NCBI RefSeq assembly: GCF_030812255.1
Contig: NZ_JAUSSH010000014.1
Location: 49,581-113,580 of the forward strand
DNA from: Paeniglutamicibacter psychrophenolicus
GTDB lineage: Bacteria > Actinomycetota > Actinomycetes > Actinomycetales > Micrococcaceae
Direction: 5' to 3'
Length of the DNA stretch: 64,000 bases
Numbering within the stretch: the stretch's first letter is position 1; each line of letters starts with the position of its first letter. The translations under genes and the position numbers were made by a program. Shown piece after piece: positions 45,281 to 54,789 of this stretch. The notes beneath the pieces are model-generated. The model worked only from the letters and a program-made list of their open reading frames with translations, was not told where the DNA came from and did not search any database.

Positions 45281-46660
45281 ATGGAATGGTTGCTGCTGGC
45301 CCTTGGCCTGCTGCTGATCCTGGGCACCGGCTTCTTCGTCGCCGTCGAATTCTCCCTCGTCGCCCTCGACCAGGCCAACGTGCAGGAAGCAGTGGATGCG
45401 GGGGACACCAAGGCCATTGCCTTGCTGCACTGCCTCAAGTCGCTCTCCACGCAACTTTCCTCCTGCCAGCTGGGCATCACCCTGACGACGCTGCTGACCG
45501 GCTACGTCATCGAACCATCGGTGGGCAAGCTGCTCCAGGGCCCGCTGCTGGCCCTCGGGCTCGGGGACTCCGCAGTGCCGGTGTCCCTGGTCGTGGCGAT
45601 GCTGCTGGCCACGCTGCTGTCGATGGTCATCGGCGAACTGGTCCCGAAGAACCTGGCCATCGCCAAGGCCTTCGACATCGGCCGCGCGCTCGCCCGGCCG
45701 CAATTGATCTTCACCGCCGTCTTCAAGCCGGCCATCGTGCTGCTCAACGGCTTCTCCAACAAGGTCCTCCACCTGTTCGGGCTCGAGGTCAAGGAGGAGA
45801 TCTCCGGGGCGCGTTCCCCGGCCGAGCTGGTCTCGCTGGTGCGCCGCAGCGCGGAACTGGGCACCCTGGACAAGGATGCGGCGCTCTTCGTCGACCGCAC
45901 CGTGCGCTTCTCCGAACGCTCGGCCGCCGACGTGATGACCCCGCGCACCCGGATGCAGACCATCGACCACACCGCCCACGTCCAGGAGGTCATCGAGCTG
46001 GCCAAGCAGACCGGGTACTCCCGCTTCCCCGTCACCGACGGCTCCTCGGACGAGATCAAGGGCGTGTGCCACGTCAAGACCATCATTGCCATCCCGCGCG
46101 ACAAGCGGGCCGGCAAGGAGGTCGGCGAAAACAAGACCCCGGTGATCTTCGTCCCGGAAACCGTGCACCTGGACACGCTGCTGGTGCAGCTGCGCGGCGC
46201 AAACCTGCAAATGGCGATCGTGCTTGACGAATATGGCGGAACCGCCGGAATGGTCACCTTGGAAGACCTGATTGAGGAAATCGTCGGCGAAGTCGCCGAC
46301 GAGCACGACTCCGCGGGGCCCGAGGTGCGCCAACTGCCCGACGGCTCCTGGATGATCCCGGGCATGTTCCGCCCGGACCAGCTCAACGAGCTCATCGGCG
46401 AGGTCGAGATCCCCGACGACGCCGCCTACGAAACCGTGGGCGGGTTCGTGATGGCCGAACTGGGCCGGATCCCGTTCCTCGGCGACGAGGTCGACACCGA
46501 GGGCGGCGCCTTCACCGTCACCGCGCTGGACAAGCGCCGCGTCGCGGAACTGCACTTCGTGCCGCGTCCGCCGCAGCCTTCCAGGGATTCCAGGTCGGCC
46601 AGCGCCTCGAGCGCCGCCTCGGCCCCCAGCCCCGACGAAGCAGTGGGGGGACGGGCATGA
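45281..46660 (+). CDS. CNNM/CorC-type hemolysin-family membrane protein, first copy
   Basis: 459 residues. The DUF21 (CNNM) membrane domain in residues 1-190 includes 'LSMVIGELVPKNLAIAKAFD'. It is followed by a CBS pair ('DVMTPRTRMQTIDHTAHVQE', 'AIVLDEYGGTAGMVTLEDLI') and a CorC_HlyC domain ('VGGFVMAELGRIPFLGDEV'). Proteins of this build are implicated in Mg or Co transport and resistance. The tail is Ser/Ala-rich. Its last codons overlap the start of the second copy by four bases. Confidence 0.9.
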   Translation: MEWLLLALGLLLILGTGFFVAVEFSLVALDQANVQEAVDAGDTKAIALLHCLKSLSTQLSSCQLGITLTTLLTGYVIEPSVGKLLQGPLLALGLGDSAVPVSLVVAMLLATLLSMVIGELVPKNLAIAKAFDIGRALARPQLIFTAVFKPAIVLLNGFSNKVLHLFGLEVKEEISGARSPAELVSLVRRSAELGTLDKDAALFVDRTVRFSERSAADVMTPRTRMQTIDHTAHVQEVIELAKQTGYSRFPVTDGSSDEIKGVCHVKTIIAIPRDKRAGKEVGENKTPVIFVPETVHLDTLLVQLRGANLQMAIVLDEYGGTAGMVTLEDLIEEIVGEVADEHDSAGPEVRQLPDGSWMIPGMFRPDQLNELIGEVEIPDDAAYETVGGFVMAELGRIPFLGDEVDTEGGAFTVTALDKRRVAELHFVPRPPQPSRDSRSASASSAASAPSPDEAVGGRA

Positions 46661-47724
46661 GCGATATTTCCGGCCTGCTCTGGCTGATAGTCCTGTTGCT
46701 GGGCAACGCGTTCTTCGTCGCGGCGGAATTCGCCGTGATGTCGGCCCGCCGCTCCCAGATCGAACCGCTGGCCGACGCCGGGGACAAGCGTGCCATCCGT
46801 GCGCTGAAGGCCATGGAGCAGGTCTCCATCATGCTCGCGGTGTGCCAGCTGGGCATCACCGTGTGCTCGCTGCTGATCCTGAACGTCGCCGAACCTGCCA
46901 TCCACCACCTCTTCGTGGTGCCGCTGCAGTTCCTGGGCCTGACCGAGGCGCTGGCCGGGACCATCGCCTTCCTGCTGGCCCTGTTCATCGTCACCTTCCT
47001 GCACGTGACCTTCGGCGAGATGGTGCCGAAGAACATCTCGGTGTCGATGGCCGACAAGGCGGTGCTGCTGCTGGCCGGGCCGCTGTTGTGGCTCTCGGTT
47101 GGCGTGCACCCGATCGTGGTCTCGCTGAACTGGATCGCCAACCGCTTCCTGCACCTGATGGGCATCGAGCCCAAGAACGAGGTGAACTCCGCGTTCACCG
47201 CCGCCGAGGTGGCCTCGATCATCGCCTCCTCGGCGCGCTACGGCACGCTGGAGGCCGACGACGCGATCATGCTGCGCAAGGCGCTGGAGTTCTCCGACCT
47301 CACCGCCGCCGGCACCATGGTCGGCCGCGACCAGGTCGTCGCCCTGGAGCAGGGGACCACGGTGCAGGAGTTCGAGCGCACCGTGGGCCGGACCGGCTTC
47401 TCGCGCATCGTCATCGCGCGGGACGGGGAATTCGTGGGCTACTGGCACATGAAGGACGTCATGGCGCTGCCCGACGAGCGGTACCGCGAACCGGTCACCG
47501 ACATCGAGCTGCGCCCCATGGGCGTGGTGGCCGGCGACGCGGAGATCGAGGATGCGATGGAGCAGATGCGCGCCGACGGCAAGCACCTGGCCCGTGTCGT
47601 CGACGGAACCGGCGCCACCCTGGGGATCCTGTTCCTCGAGGACGTGCTGGAGCAACTGGTCGGGGAAATCGACGACCAGAACCAGAAGCGCGGCATCCGC
47701 CGGGAAAACCGCAGCGCCCAATAA
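46657..47724 (+). CDS. CNNM/CorC-type hemolysin-family membrane protein, second copy
   Basis: 355 residues: a DUF21 domain ('FFVAAEFAVMSARRSQIEPL', 'VTFGEMVPKNISVSMADKAV') and a CBS pair ending 'ILFLEDVLEQLVGEIDD'. It lacks the C-terminal CorC_HlyC domain of its partner. The two are translationally coupled, so a heteromeric complex is plausible. The stop abuts the Zur-like box of the zinc transporter. Confidence 0.9.
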   Translation: MSDISGLLWLIVLLLGNAFFVAAEFAVMSARRSQIEPLADAGDKRAIRALKAMEQVSIMLAVCQLGITVCSLLILNVAEPAIHHLFVVPLQFLGLTEALAGTIAFLLALFIVTFLHVTFGEMVPKNISVSMADKAVLLLAGPLLWLSVGVHPIVVSLNWIANRFLHLMGIEPKNEVNSAFTAAEVASIIASSARYGTLEADDAIMLRKALEFSDLTAAGTMVGRDQVVALEQGTTVQEFERTVGRTGFSRIVIARDGEFVGYWHMKDVMALPDERYREPVTDIELRPMGVVAGDAEIEDAMEQMRADGKHLARVVDGTGATLGILFLEDVLEQLVGEIDDQNQKRGIRRENRSAQ

Positions 47725-47739
47725 TGCGAATGACTCGCA
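47725..47739 (+). promoter_or_regulatory. Zur-like operator of the zinc ABC transporter
   Basis: TGCGAATGACTCGCA is a 7-1-7 palindrome with one mismatched pair, the layout of actinobacterial Zur boxes (TGxxAAT-N-ATTxxCA). A likely -10 (GATAGT, 47745-47750) follows five bases later, so occupancy would block the promoter. Zur itself is encoded 3.4 kb downstream. Confidence 0.6.
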
Positions 47740-47792
47740 ATTGAGATAGTCTGGGTCTGCTGGTTTTCCCCGAAAGGTCCCGTACCCACCGC

Positions 47793-48752
47793 ATGAACAC
47801 ACCACTTCGCGCCCTCGCCGCCGCCGCCTGCCTCCTGCTGCTTTCCGCCTGCGCCACCGCGCCGGGGGGCCAAGGCGCGCAACCCGGCGGCGAGGCGGTG
47901 CTTGAGGTGGTGGCATCCACCTCGGTGTATGCCGACGTGGCCCGCGCGGTCGGCGGGTCCGACGTGCACGTGGGCGCCCTGGTGGACAAGACCTCCCAGG
48001 ACCCGCACTCCTACGAGGCCACCGCCCGCGACAAGCTCGCGGTGTCCAAGGCCGATGTCGTCATCGCCAACGGCGGGGGATATGACCCGTTCATGGACGC
48101 GCTGGCCCAGGGCCTTTCGCTTCCCGACGGCGCGATGATCCACGCGGTGGACTTCCAGGCTGGGCACGGCGAGGCCGCCGGCGCAGCCGCGCCCACCGCG
48201 CAGGACCATGCCGGGCACGACCACGCGCAGGGCAACGAGCATGTCTGGTTCGACGTGCACACCGTCGGCGCGCTGGCCCGCGGCCTGGCCGCCGAGTACT
48301 CCAAGCTCCTGCCCGGCAAGTCGGCCCGGTTCACCGCCGCGGCCGACGCCTTCGACAAGCGCATCGATGCGCTGGCCGGGCGCATCGACACGTTGCGGGC
48401 CACCGCCCAGGGCAAGAAGTTCGCGATGACCGAACCGCTGGGCTTCTACCTGCTCACCGAAGCCGGGATGGTCGACGGAACCCCCGCCGGGGTCAGTGCC
48501 GCGATGGAAGCCGGCGAGGACGTGCCCCCGCTGCTGCTCAGGCAGCTGGCCCAGGGGCTCGAATCGCACGAGTTCGCGGTGCTGGCCCTGAACACCCAGA
48601 CCTCCGGGCCGCAGACCGAGAAGGTGGCCGCGCTGGCGACGGCCGCCGGGGTCCCGGTGCTGGATCTGACCGAAACCCTGCCCGACGGGCTCAACTACAT
48701 CACCTGGATGGAATCGAACGTGCAGCAACTCGAGGTGGCCCTTGGCCGCTAG
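47793..48752 (+). CDS. Zinc-type metal ABC transporter substrate-binding lipoprotein (ZnuA-like)
   Basis: 319 residues. The signal peptide ends in the lipobox L-L-S-A-C with Cys20. The cluster A-1 fold has metal ligands in 'DKTSQDPHSYEATARDK' and a His-rich loop 'DHAGHDHAQGNEHVWFD', typical of zinc rather than manganese binders. Near the C-terminus is 'YITWMESNVQQLEVAL'. It heads an operon with the ATPase (11-base overlap) and permease. Confidence 0.9.
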   Translation: MNTPLRALAAAACLLLLSACATAPGGQGAQPGGEAVLEVVASTSVYADVARAVGGSDVHVGALVDKTSQDPHSYEATARDKLAVSKADVVIANGGGYDPFMDALAQGLSLPDGAMIHAVDFQAGHGEAAGAAAPTAQDHAGHDHAQGNEHVWFDVHTVGALARGLAAEYSKLLPGKSARFTAAADAFDKRIDALAGRIDTLRATAQGKKFAMTEPLGFYLLTEAGMVDGTPAGVSAAMEAGEDVPPLLLRQLAQGLESHEFAVLALNTQTSGPQTEKVAALATAAGVPVLDLTETLPDGLNYITWMESNVQQLEVALGR

Positions 48753-49605
48753 CCCCAGCCCCGCGCCGGGCGCCCCGGCCAAACCCGCACCCGAACCGGT
48801 GGTGCGCCTGCGCGGCGCCTCACTGCGCTTCGGAAACCGCCTGCTCTGGGACGGGCTGGACCTGGACATCGCCCCGGGCGAGTTCCTGGCCGTGCTGGGC
48901 CCCAACGGGTCGGGCAAGACCACCATGCTGCGCACCCTGATGGGCCTGCAGGAACTGTCCTCCGGCACCGTCGAGGTCGCCGGGCGGCCCGCGACCCGCG
49001 GGTCGCGGCAGGTCGGCACCATCCCGCAGCAGCGATCCTTCGACGACAACACCCCGCTGCGCGCCCGCGACCTGGTCGCCCTGGGCATCGACGGGCACAA
49101 GTGGGGCATCCGGCTGGGCCGGGCGAAGATGCGCAAGCGCGTGGACGAGCTGCTGGAACTGGTCGGCGCCACGTCCTACGCCGAGCGCCCGGTCGGGGTC
49201 CTGTCCGGGGGCGAGCAGCAGCGCCTGCGCGCCGCCCAGGCGCTGGCCGACGACCCGCGGCTGCTGCTCTGCGACGAGCCGCTGCTCTCGCTGGACTTGC
49301 ACCACCAGCAGGCCATCTCCTCACTGATCCACCGGCAGGCCTGCGACCACGGCGCCGCGGTGGTCTTCGTGACCCACGAGATCAACCCGATCCTGCAATA
49401 CGTGGACCGGGTGCTGTACCTGGCCGGAGGGCGCTTCCACGTGGGAACCCCCGAGGAGGTCATGAGAAGCGAGGTGCTCTCCGAGCTCTACGGCAGCCCC
49501 ATCGAGGTCTTCGAGTCCAACGGCCGCATCGTGGTCGTCGGCATGCCCGAGACCGTCACCCACGCCGACCCGCAGCATCGCGCGCACCCGCTTCAAGGAG
49601 CCTAG
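48742..49605 (+). CDS. Metal ABC transporter ATP-binding protein (ZnuC-like)
   Basis: 287 residues. Walker A is 'GPNGSGKTT', signature 'LSGGEQQRLRAAQALADD', and Walker B 'LLLCDEPLLSLD', followed by the H-loop 'VFVTHEINP'. TTG 48742 lies inside the end of the binding-protein gene with GAGG six bases upstream. Confidence 0.9.
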   Translation: MAASPSPAPGAPAKPAPEPVVRLRGASLRFGNRLLWDGLDLDIAPGEFLAVLGPNGSGKTTMLRTLMGLQELSSGTVEVAGRPATRGSRQVGTIPQQRSFDDNTPLRARDLVALGIDGHKWGIRLGRAKMRKRVDELLELVGATSYAERPVGVLSGGEQQRLRAAQALADDPRLLLCDEPLLSLDLHHQQAISSLIHRQACDHGAAVVFVTHEINPILQYVDRVLYLAGGRFHVGTPEEVMRSEVLSELYGSPIEVFESNGRIVVVGMPETVTHADPQHRAHPLQGA

Positions 49606-49610
49606 GAACC

Positions 49611-50489
49611 ATGGACCTATCCGAGATCTGGAGCACCGTCTTCAGCTTCGAAGACTACGCCGAGATCCTGCCGCTGGTCTCCAACTCGCTGATCGCCGGG
49701 GCCCTGCTGGGCCTGGTGGGCGGGATGATCGGCATCTTCGTGATGCTGCGCGACATGGCCTTCGCGGTGCACGGCATCGCCGAGCTTTCCTTTGCCGGGG
49801 CCGCGTTCGCGCTGCTCATCGGCGCCAACGTGGTCGTCGGATCCCTAATCGGATCGGTGCTGGCCTCGCTGGTGCTGGGCCTGATGGGCGCCGCGGCCAA
49901 GGACCGCAACTCCATCATCGGGGTGCTGATGCCCTTCGGGCTGGGCCTGGGGATCCTGTTCCTGGCGCTCTACCAGGGCCGCAGCGCCAACAAGTTCGGG
50001 CTGCTCACCGGGCAGATCGTCGCCGTCGACACCGTCCAGCTGGGCGTGCTGGCGGTGTGCTCCCTCATCGTGATGGTGGCGTTGGTGGCCATGTGGCGCC
50101 CGCTGACCTTCATTTCCGTGGACCCTGCCGTGGCGGCGGCCCGCGGCGTCCCCGCCGGCCGGCTCTCGGTCGCATTCATGGTGGTCCTCGGCCTGGCCGT
50201 GGCGCTGTCGATCCAGGTGGTCGGCGCGCTGCTGGTCCTGGCCCTGCTGATCACCCCGGCCGCGGCGGCCATCCGGGTGACCTCCAACCCAGTGCTCACC
50301 GTCAGCCTCTCGGTGGCCTTCGCCATGACGTCGGTGGTGGGCGGCATCCTGCTGGCGTTGGCCGGGTCGCTGCCGATCAGCCCCTACGTCACCACGATCT
50401 CGTTCCTCATCTACGTGGTGTGCCGGCTCATCGCCTGGCGCCGGGAGAAGGTGCGGCACACCGAGAAGATGGCGGCCATGGCCGCCTGA
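49611..50489 (+). CDS. Metal ABC transporter permease (ZnuB-like)
   Basis: 292 residues with about eight membrane helices of the ABC-3 family. 'GMIGIFVMLRDMAFAVHGIA' and 'HGIAELSFAGAAFALLIG' are the conserved coupling stretch. ATG 49611 follows the ATPase stop by five bases, with AAGGAG ten bases upstream. The long frame in front of it (from 49101) is a shadow of the ATPase gene. Confidence 0.9.
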   Translation: MDLSEIWSTVFSFEDYAEILPLVSNSLIAGALLGLVGGMIGIFVMLRDMAFAVHGIAELSFAGAAFALLIGANVVVGSLIGSVLASLVLGLMGAAAKDRNSIIGVLMPFGLGLGILFLALYQGRSANKFGLLTGQIVAVDTVQLGVLAVCSLIVMVALVAMWRPLTFISVDPAVAAARGVPAGRLSVAFMVVLGLAVALSIQVVGALLVLALLITPAAAAIRVTSNPVLTVSLSVAFAMTSVVGGILLALAGSLPISPYVTTISFLIYVVCRLIAWRREKVRHTEKMAAMAA

Positions 50490-50595
50490 GGCCCGGGGAG
50501 GGAAGAGGTGTTGACTCCGCGGCTGCGGCACCCCAGTCTTGTCGTGGGATTCGGGCCCCGAATCCGGTGCCACATCAGTGAACGAGGCGAGTCCC

Positions 50596-51099
50596 GTGGA
50601 CACGAACAAGGAACTGCAAGCCATCATCCGCCAACCCGGGGAGGGGGAACGCCGTTGGTTCTCCGGCGGCGGGGTTCACATCTGGAAGGCCACCGAGGCG
50701 CAGACCGCGGGCGCCTTCCTGCTCTTTGAGGACCGGCTTCAGAAGGGCAAGGACACGCCCCTGCACACGCATCCGGAGTCGGATGAAACGATGATCGTGC
50801 TCAGCGGCGAGATCGTGATGCACCTGGACGGCCGGGAAACGAGGATCGGTGCCGGCGGCCTGGTGATGGCGCCGCGGGGGATGCCGCATGCGTTCAAGGT
50901 GACCCGGGACGGAACGCGGGTGCTGTGCCTGCACACCCCCGGAGTCTGCCAGGCGTTCTACCTGGAGGCCAGCGTGCCGCTTCAAGACGGCGATCCGGGC
51001 ACCGGCGAGGTCGATTTCGGCAGGGTCATGGAATCCGCACGGCGCAACGGGGGCATCGAGATCCTCGGTCCCTCGCCGTTTGCCGCCCCGGAGACCTGA
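50596..51099 (+). CDS. Cupin-domain protein
   Basis: 167 residues, one cupin: motif 1 is 'PLHTHPESDETMIVLSGEIV' with two His and one Glu metal ligands, motif 2 'GLVMAPRGMPHAFKV' with a third His. It is probably a metal-dependent sugar- or quercetin-type cupin, but the substrate is not readable. GTG 50596 has GAGG eight bases upstream; TTG 50539 and GTG 50578 are also in frame. It lies between the zinc permease and zur; whether it shares their regulation is unknown. Confidence 0.8.
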   Translation: MDTNKELQAIIRQPGEGERRWFSGGGVHIWKATEAQTAGAFLLFEDRLQKGKDTPLHTHPESDETMIVLSGEIVMHLDGRETRIGAGGLVMAPRGMPHAFKVTRDGTRVLCLHTPGVCQAFYLEASVPLQDGDPGTGEVDFGRVMESARRNGGIEILGPSPFAAPET

Positions 51100-51183
51100 G
51101 CGGGATCCGGGTCTCCCGGCTTGCGGGAACCGGCACGACAACGGGGGACGTCCCCGGCGGCGCCGGGGCGGCGGGTTGCGGAG

Positions 51184-51621
51184 CTAGCTGGTCCCGGCAG
51201 CCTGGCTTGCCGAGCAGGCCGGGCACAGCCCGTAGATCTCCACGGTGTGGGTGGGTTCGGTGAAGCCGTTCTCCTCGGCCACCCGGGCCGCCCACTTCTC
51301 CACCGCGGGCGCCTCGACCTCGACGGCCTTGCCGCAGGTCCGGCACACCAGGTGGTGGTGGTGGTGCTCGATGACGCACTGGCGGTACATCGCCTCGCCC
51401 TCGTTGTTGCGCAGCACGTCGACCAACCCGTCCTCCGCCATGGAAAGCAGCAGCCGGTAGACGGTGGCCAGGGAGACCTTGTCGCCCTCGTCGAGCAGCC
51501 AGCGGTGCAGTTCCTGTGCCGTCACGAAGTCATCGACCTGGCCCAGGGCGGCATTCACTGCCAGGCGCTGCTTGGTCACCCGCTGTTCGGTTCCTCGCCG
51601 CGTGGTCGCAGGATTCGTCAT
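51184..51621 (-). CDS. zur: Fur-family repressor, probably Zur
   Basis: 145 residues. The winged helix is 'TAQELHRWLLDEGDKVSLAT' continuing VYRLL. The regulatory site is 'QCVIEHHHHHLVCRTCGKAV', and the structural zinc site is 'CRTC' with 'CPAC' near the end. The neighbouring zinc transporter with its Zur-like box makes the zinc sensor the best reading, over Fur or PerR. It is convergent with the cupin gene; a short GC hairpin at 51152-51168 may end one or both. Confidence 0.87.
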   Translation of the reverse strand: MTNPATTRRGTEQRVTKQRLAVNAALGQVDDFVTAQELHRWLLDEGDKVSLATVYRLLLSMAEDGLVDVLRNNEGEAMYRQCVIEHHHHHLVCRTCGKAVEVEAPAVEKWAARVAEENGFTEPTHTVEIYGLCPACSASQAAGTS

Positions 51622-51850
51622 GTGTTGGAGCACTCCTTGAAAGATGGGCACTGCGTCCGCACGCTGCGCGCCTCGGGCCGGCTGACCGGCTGAAGAACAG
51701 CGCCCGGGGCACGCCCCGATCGGACACCTTGAGTTTACCAGCGGGCCCGCACGCCGGGTGGTTCCGCGCCCGGCACCGCGGGGCGGCCGGCCATCCACGG
51801 GTCCCGCGGTGCGAAGCACGGGCCCCTATGCAGCACCCGCGCAGCCTGCC

Positions 51851-51856
51851 TAGGCT
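51851..51856 (+). promoter_or_regulatory. -10 element of a leaderless promoter (MBL-fold gene)
   Basis: TAGGCT is followed by six bases and ATG 51863. No ribosome-binding site exists. Confidence 0.6.
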
Positions 51857-51862
51857 GGGGCC

Positions 51863-52543
51863 ATGGAGATTACCAAGTTCAACCATTCATGCATCCGCGT
51901 CAGTTCCGGGGGCCGGTCGCTTCTCATCGACCCGGGAACCTTCTCGCCGCTGGAGCGGGCGCTTGAGGGGGCCGAGGCCATCCTTGCCACCCACGTGCAC
52001 GCCGACCACCTGGACGTGGAAGCCGTGGTGGCGGCCATGGGCCGCGATGCGAAGCTGGCCTTCCACGGACCGGCGGCACTGGCCGCGTCCGTGCTGGCCG
52101 CCGCCACCCAGGCGTCGGTTCCCGATGCCGCGGCGCGGATCCACGGGCTCGGGCCGGGCGAGGTCTTCGAGGCCGCGGGGATGGGGATCTCCACGCACGG
52201 CGGGATGCACGCGGTGATCCACCATTCGCTGCCGGTCGTGGCCAACATCGGCTACTTCATCGACCGGACGCTCTACCACCCGGGCGACAGCTACCAGGTG
52301 CCCGAGGGGATCGAGGTGGGAACGCTGCTGGTTCCGGCCCATGCCCCGTGGGCGAAGATCGGGGAGACCATCGAGTTCCTGGCCATGGTCAACGCGGCGG
52401 ACAACATCCCGATCCACGACGGGCTGCTCAACGAGCGCGGCCTGTCCCTGGTGGACGGGCACCTGGGCCGGGTCGCCGCGGAGCACGGGTTGGGCTACCG
52501 CAGGATCCCCAACGAGACCCCGGTGGCGTTGGGGCGGCGCTGA
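51863..52543 (+). CDS. MBL-fold metal-dependent hydrolase (UlaG-like)
   Basis: 226 residues. The metallo-beta-lactamase signature is 'ATHVHADHLDVEAV', with further ligands in 'HSLPVVANIGYFI' and 'YHPGDSYQVP'. This subgroup is related to UlaG lactonases. The substrate is unknown. It is convergent with cds1. Confidence 0.85.
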   Translation: MEITKFNHSCIRVSSGGRSLLIDPGTFSPLERALEGAEAILATHVHADHLDVEAVVAAMGRDAKLAFHGPAALAASVLAAATQASVPDAAARIHGLGPGEVFEAAGMGISTHGGMHAVIHHSLPVVANIGYFIDRTLYHPGDSYQVPEGIEVGTLLVPAHAPWAKIGETIEFLAMVNAADNIPIHDGLLNERGLSLVDGHLGRVAAEHGLGYRRIPNETPVALGRR

Positions 52544-52598
52544 CCCGGGAAGTCCCGTGTCCCCGGATGGCTGCTCCCTTGGTCCGGCCGCGGGGCGG

Positions 52599-53711
52599 CT
52601 ACTCCCAGCGGCCGGTTTCCAGGAGGCGTTCGATCCGGCCCGCGTAGGGTTCCGGGTCCAGCCCGGCGGCCTTGAGCCAGCCGGCATCGTAGTAGGAGGT
52701 CGCGTAGCGCTCCCCGTTGTCGCACAGCAGCGAGACGACCGACCCCGTTTCGCCGGCGGCGAGCATGTTCGCCACGACCTGCCAGGCCAGCCAGAGGTTG
52801 GTCCCGGTCGAGGGCCCCGCGCACAGGTGCGCAAAGTCCTGCAGGTGGCGCATCGCGGCGACCGAGGCGGCATCGGGCACCGTGGCCATGAAGTCGATGA
52901 CCCCCGGCACGAAGCTGGGCTCCGGGCGGGCCCGCCCGATGCCCTCGATGCGGCTGGCGGTGCCGGTGGCGGCACCCGCGTCGCCGCCGGAAACCGCCGC
53001 CTTCCAGGCCGGCAGAAATGCCGAGCCCTCGGGGTCCGCCACGGCCAGGCGGGTGGCATGGCGGTGGTAGCGGGCATAGCGGCCGATGGTCGCCGAGGTG
53101 CCGCCGGTTCCGGCGCCCACCACGATCCAGGACGGCACCGGGTGCTCCTCCATCGCCAGCTGCTGAAAAATCGACTCGGCGATGTTGTTGTTCCCGCGCC
53201 AGTCCGTGGCCCGCTCGGCGTAGGTGAACTGGTCCATGTAGTGGCCTCCGGTGGCCGCGGCCAGCCGCTCGGATTCCGCATACACGTCCGAGGGGTCATC
53301 GACCAGGTGGCAGGAGCCCCCGGTGGCCTCGATGAGCGCGATCTTCTCCGGGGAGGTTCCCGCGGCCATCACCGCGATGAACGGCAGGCCCAGCAGCTTG
53401 GCGTAGTACGCCTCGGAGACCGCGGTGGACCCGGAAGAGGCCTCCACGATCGTGGTGCCCTCGGTGATCCACCCGTTGACCAGGCCGTAGAGGAACAGGG
53501 AGCGGGCCAGCCGGTGCTTGAGGCTGCCGGTGCGGTGCGTCGACTCGTCCTTCAGGTACATCTCGATGCCCCACTGCCGGGGCAGCTCGAGCTTGTGCAG
53601 GTGGGTGTCGGCCGAGCGCATCGACTCGGCCTCGATGGTGCGTACCGCCGCATCGACCCAGTCACGGGTTCCGGAGGGGCGGGGCAGCGAAATCAAAGGC
53701 GTTGTATCCAC
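52599..53711 (-). CDS. cds1: Cds1-type L-cysteine desulfhydrase (PLP cysteine-synthase fold)
   Basis: 370 residues. The PLP lysine is in '[20 protein letters not shown]'. Other blocks are '[20 protein letters not shown]', '[20 protein letters not shown]' and '[19 protein letters not shown]'. These match mycobacterial Cds1 (Rv3684) closely, which breaks cysteine into pyruvate, ammonia and sulfide. GTG 53711 is preceded by TAGGCT at a gap of seven bases, supporting a leaderless start; the longer frame to 53936 is not protein-like. It is divergent from the sulfurtransferase, a sulfur-metabolism pair. Confidence 0.9.
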   Translation of the reverse strand: MDTTPLISLPRPSGTRDWVDAAVRTIEAESMRSADTHLHKLELPRQWGIEMYLKDESTHRTGSLKHRLARSLFLYGLVNGWITEGTTIVEASSGSTAVSEAYYAKLLGLPFIAVMAAGTSPEKIALIEATGGSCHLVDDPSDVYAESERLAAATGGHYMDQFTYAERATDWRGNNNIAESIFQQLAMEEHPVPSWIVVGAGTGGTSATIGRYARYHRHATRLAVADPEGSAFLPAWKAAVSGGDAGAATGTASRIEGIGRARPEPSFVPGVIDFMATVPDAASVAAMRHLQDFAHLCAGPSTGTNLWLAWQVVANMLAAGETGSVVSLLCDNGERYATSYYDAGWLKAAGLDPEPYAGRIERLLETGRWE

Positions 53712-53718
53712 CCGAGCA

Positions 53719-53724
53719 AGCCTA
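53719..53724 (-). promoter_or_regulatory. -10 element of a leaderless promoter (cds1)
   Basis: TAGGCT on the minus strand, seven bases before GTG 53711. Confidence 0.55.
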
Positions 53725-53814
53725 CCGAACCGCCGTGTGGCGCGGCGCCCGACGCGCGCCCGTGGCGGAAGGCGGACGGCGGACGGCGGGCGCGGGCGGG
53801 GAACTAGGCTGGAT

Positions 53815-53820
53815 CCCACG
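53815..53820 (+). promoter_or_regulatory. Probable -10 element of the sulfurtransferase gene
   Basis: TAGGCT, 45 bases upstream of ATG 53866; implies a leader of about 40 bases. Confidence 0.45.
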
Positions 53821-53865
53821 AGGGGCCCACGGGCCGAGGCCGCAAGCGAAGGGACACCGCCGCAC

Positions 53866-54723
53866 ATGGGCGAGGAACGAAAGACATTGATCCGGGCCGG
53901 GGAACTGGCCGCACTGCTGGCATCCGGGGCCGACACCGTGCTGCTGGATGTGCGCTGGGCGCTGGGCGATGCGCACGGCCGGGAACACTACGAGGCCGGG
54001 CACATCCCCGGTGCGCTCTTCGTCGACCTGGAAACCGGGCTCTCGGCACCTCCCGCGCCGGGAGCCGGCCGCCACCCGCTTCCCGAGGCGCACGACCTTG
54101 CCGCCTCCGCCCGCCGCTGGGGCATCAACGAGGATTCGACCGTGGTGCTCTACGACGGAACCGGCGGATTGGCCGCGGCCCGCGGCTGGTGGCTGCTGCG
54201 CCACGGTGGTGCCGCCGACGTCCGGGTGCTGGACGGGGGAGTCCAAGGGTGGGAAGCCGCCGGGCACGTGCTGGAAACCGGGAGGAACACCGCGGCCCCG
54301 GGCAACGTCCGCCTGGGCTGGGGGCACATGCCGGTGATCGACATCGATGCGGCCGCCGCGTTCCCGGGACACGGGATCCTGCTCGATTCCCGCGCCGCGG
54401 AGCGCTACCGGGGCGAGGTCGAGCCGATCGACCCGCGCGCCGGGCACATCCCCGGGGCACGCAGCCGCCCCGCCACCGAGAACCTGGGGGCCGACGGGCA
54501 CCTGCTGGCACCTGGCCCGCTGGCCGCGGCCCTGGGGGAGCTTGGCGTGCAGCCCGGTGCCGGCTCACAGGATATTGCGGCATATTGCGGCTCGGGCGTC
54601 ACCGCCGCGCACCAGGTCCTCGCGCTGGAAACCATCGGAGTGCGCGCGGCGCTCTACCCCGGGTCATGGTCGCAGTACAGCGCCGATCCGGCCCGGCCGG
54701 CCGCCACGGGCACCACCCCGTGA
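53866..54723 (+). CDS. Two-domain rhodanese, thiosulfate/3-mercaptopyruvate sulfurtransferase
   Basis: 285 residues. The N-terminal rhodanese domain is inactive ('[20 protein letters not shown]', Cys absent). The C-terminal domain has the active cysteine in '[13 protein letters not shown]'. '[11 protein letters not shown]' and '[10 protein letters not shown]' are the paired rhodanese signatures. The loop C-G-S-G-V-T resembles mercaptopyruvate-type enzymes. With cds1 opposite, the pair handles sulfur released from cysteine. Confidence 0.88.
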   Translation: MGEERKTLIRAGELAALLASGADTVLLDVRWALGDAHGREHYEAGHIPGALFVDLETGLSAPPAPGAGRHPLPEAHDLAASARRWGINEDSTVVLYDGTGGLAAARGWWLLRHGGAADVRVLDGGVQGWEAAGHVLETGRNTAAPGNVRLGWGHMPVIDIDAAAAFPGHGILLDSRAAERYRGEVEPIDPRAGHIPGARSRPATENLGADGHLLAPGPLAAALGELGVQPGAGSQDIAAYCGSGVTAAHQVLALETIGVRAALYPGSWSQYSADPARPAATGTTP

Positions 54724-54777
54724 CCGGCCGGATCCCGGCGTGAAGCGCGGCCGCTGGCTCCGGGCCCGGGGCCGCGG

Positions 54778-54783
54778 TAGGTT
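54778..54783 (+). promoter_or_regulatory. -10 element of a leaderless promoter (alcohol dehydrogenase gene)
   Basis: TAGGTT is followed by six bases and ATG 54790. It supports this start over the internal ATG at 54874. Confidence 0.5.
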
Positions 54784-54789
54784 CGAAGC

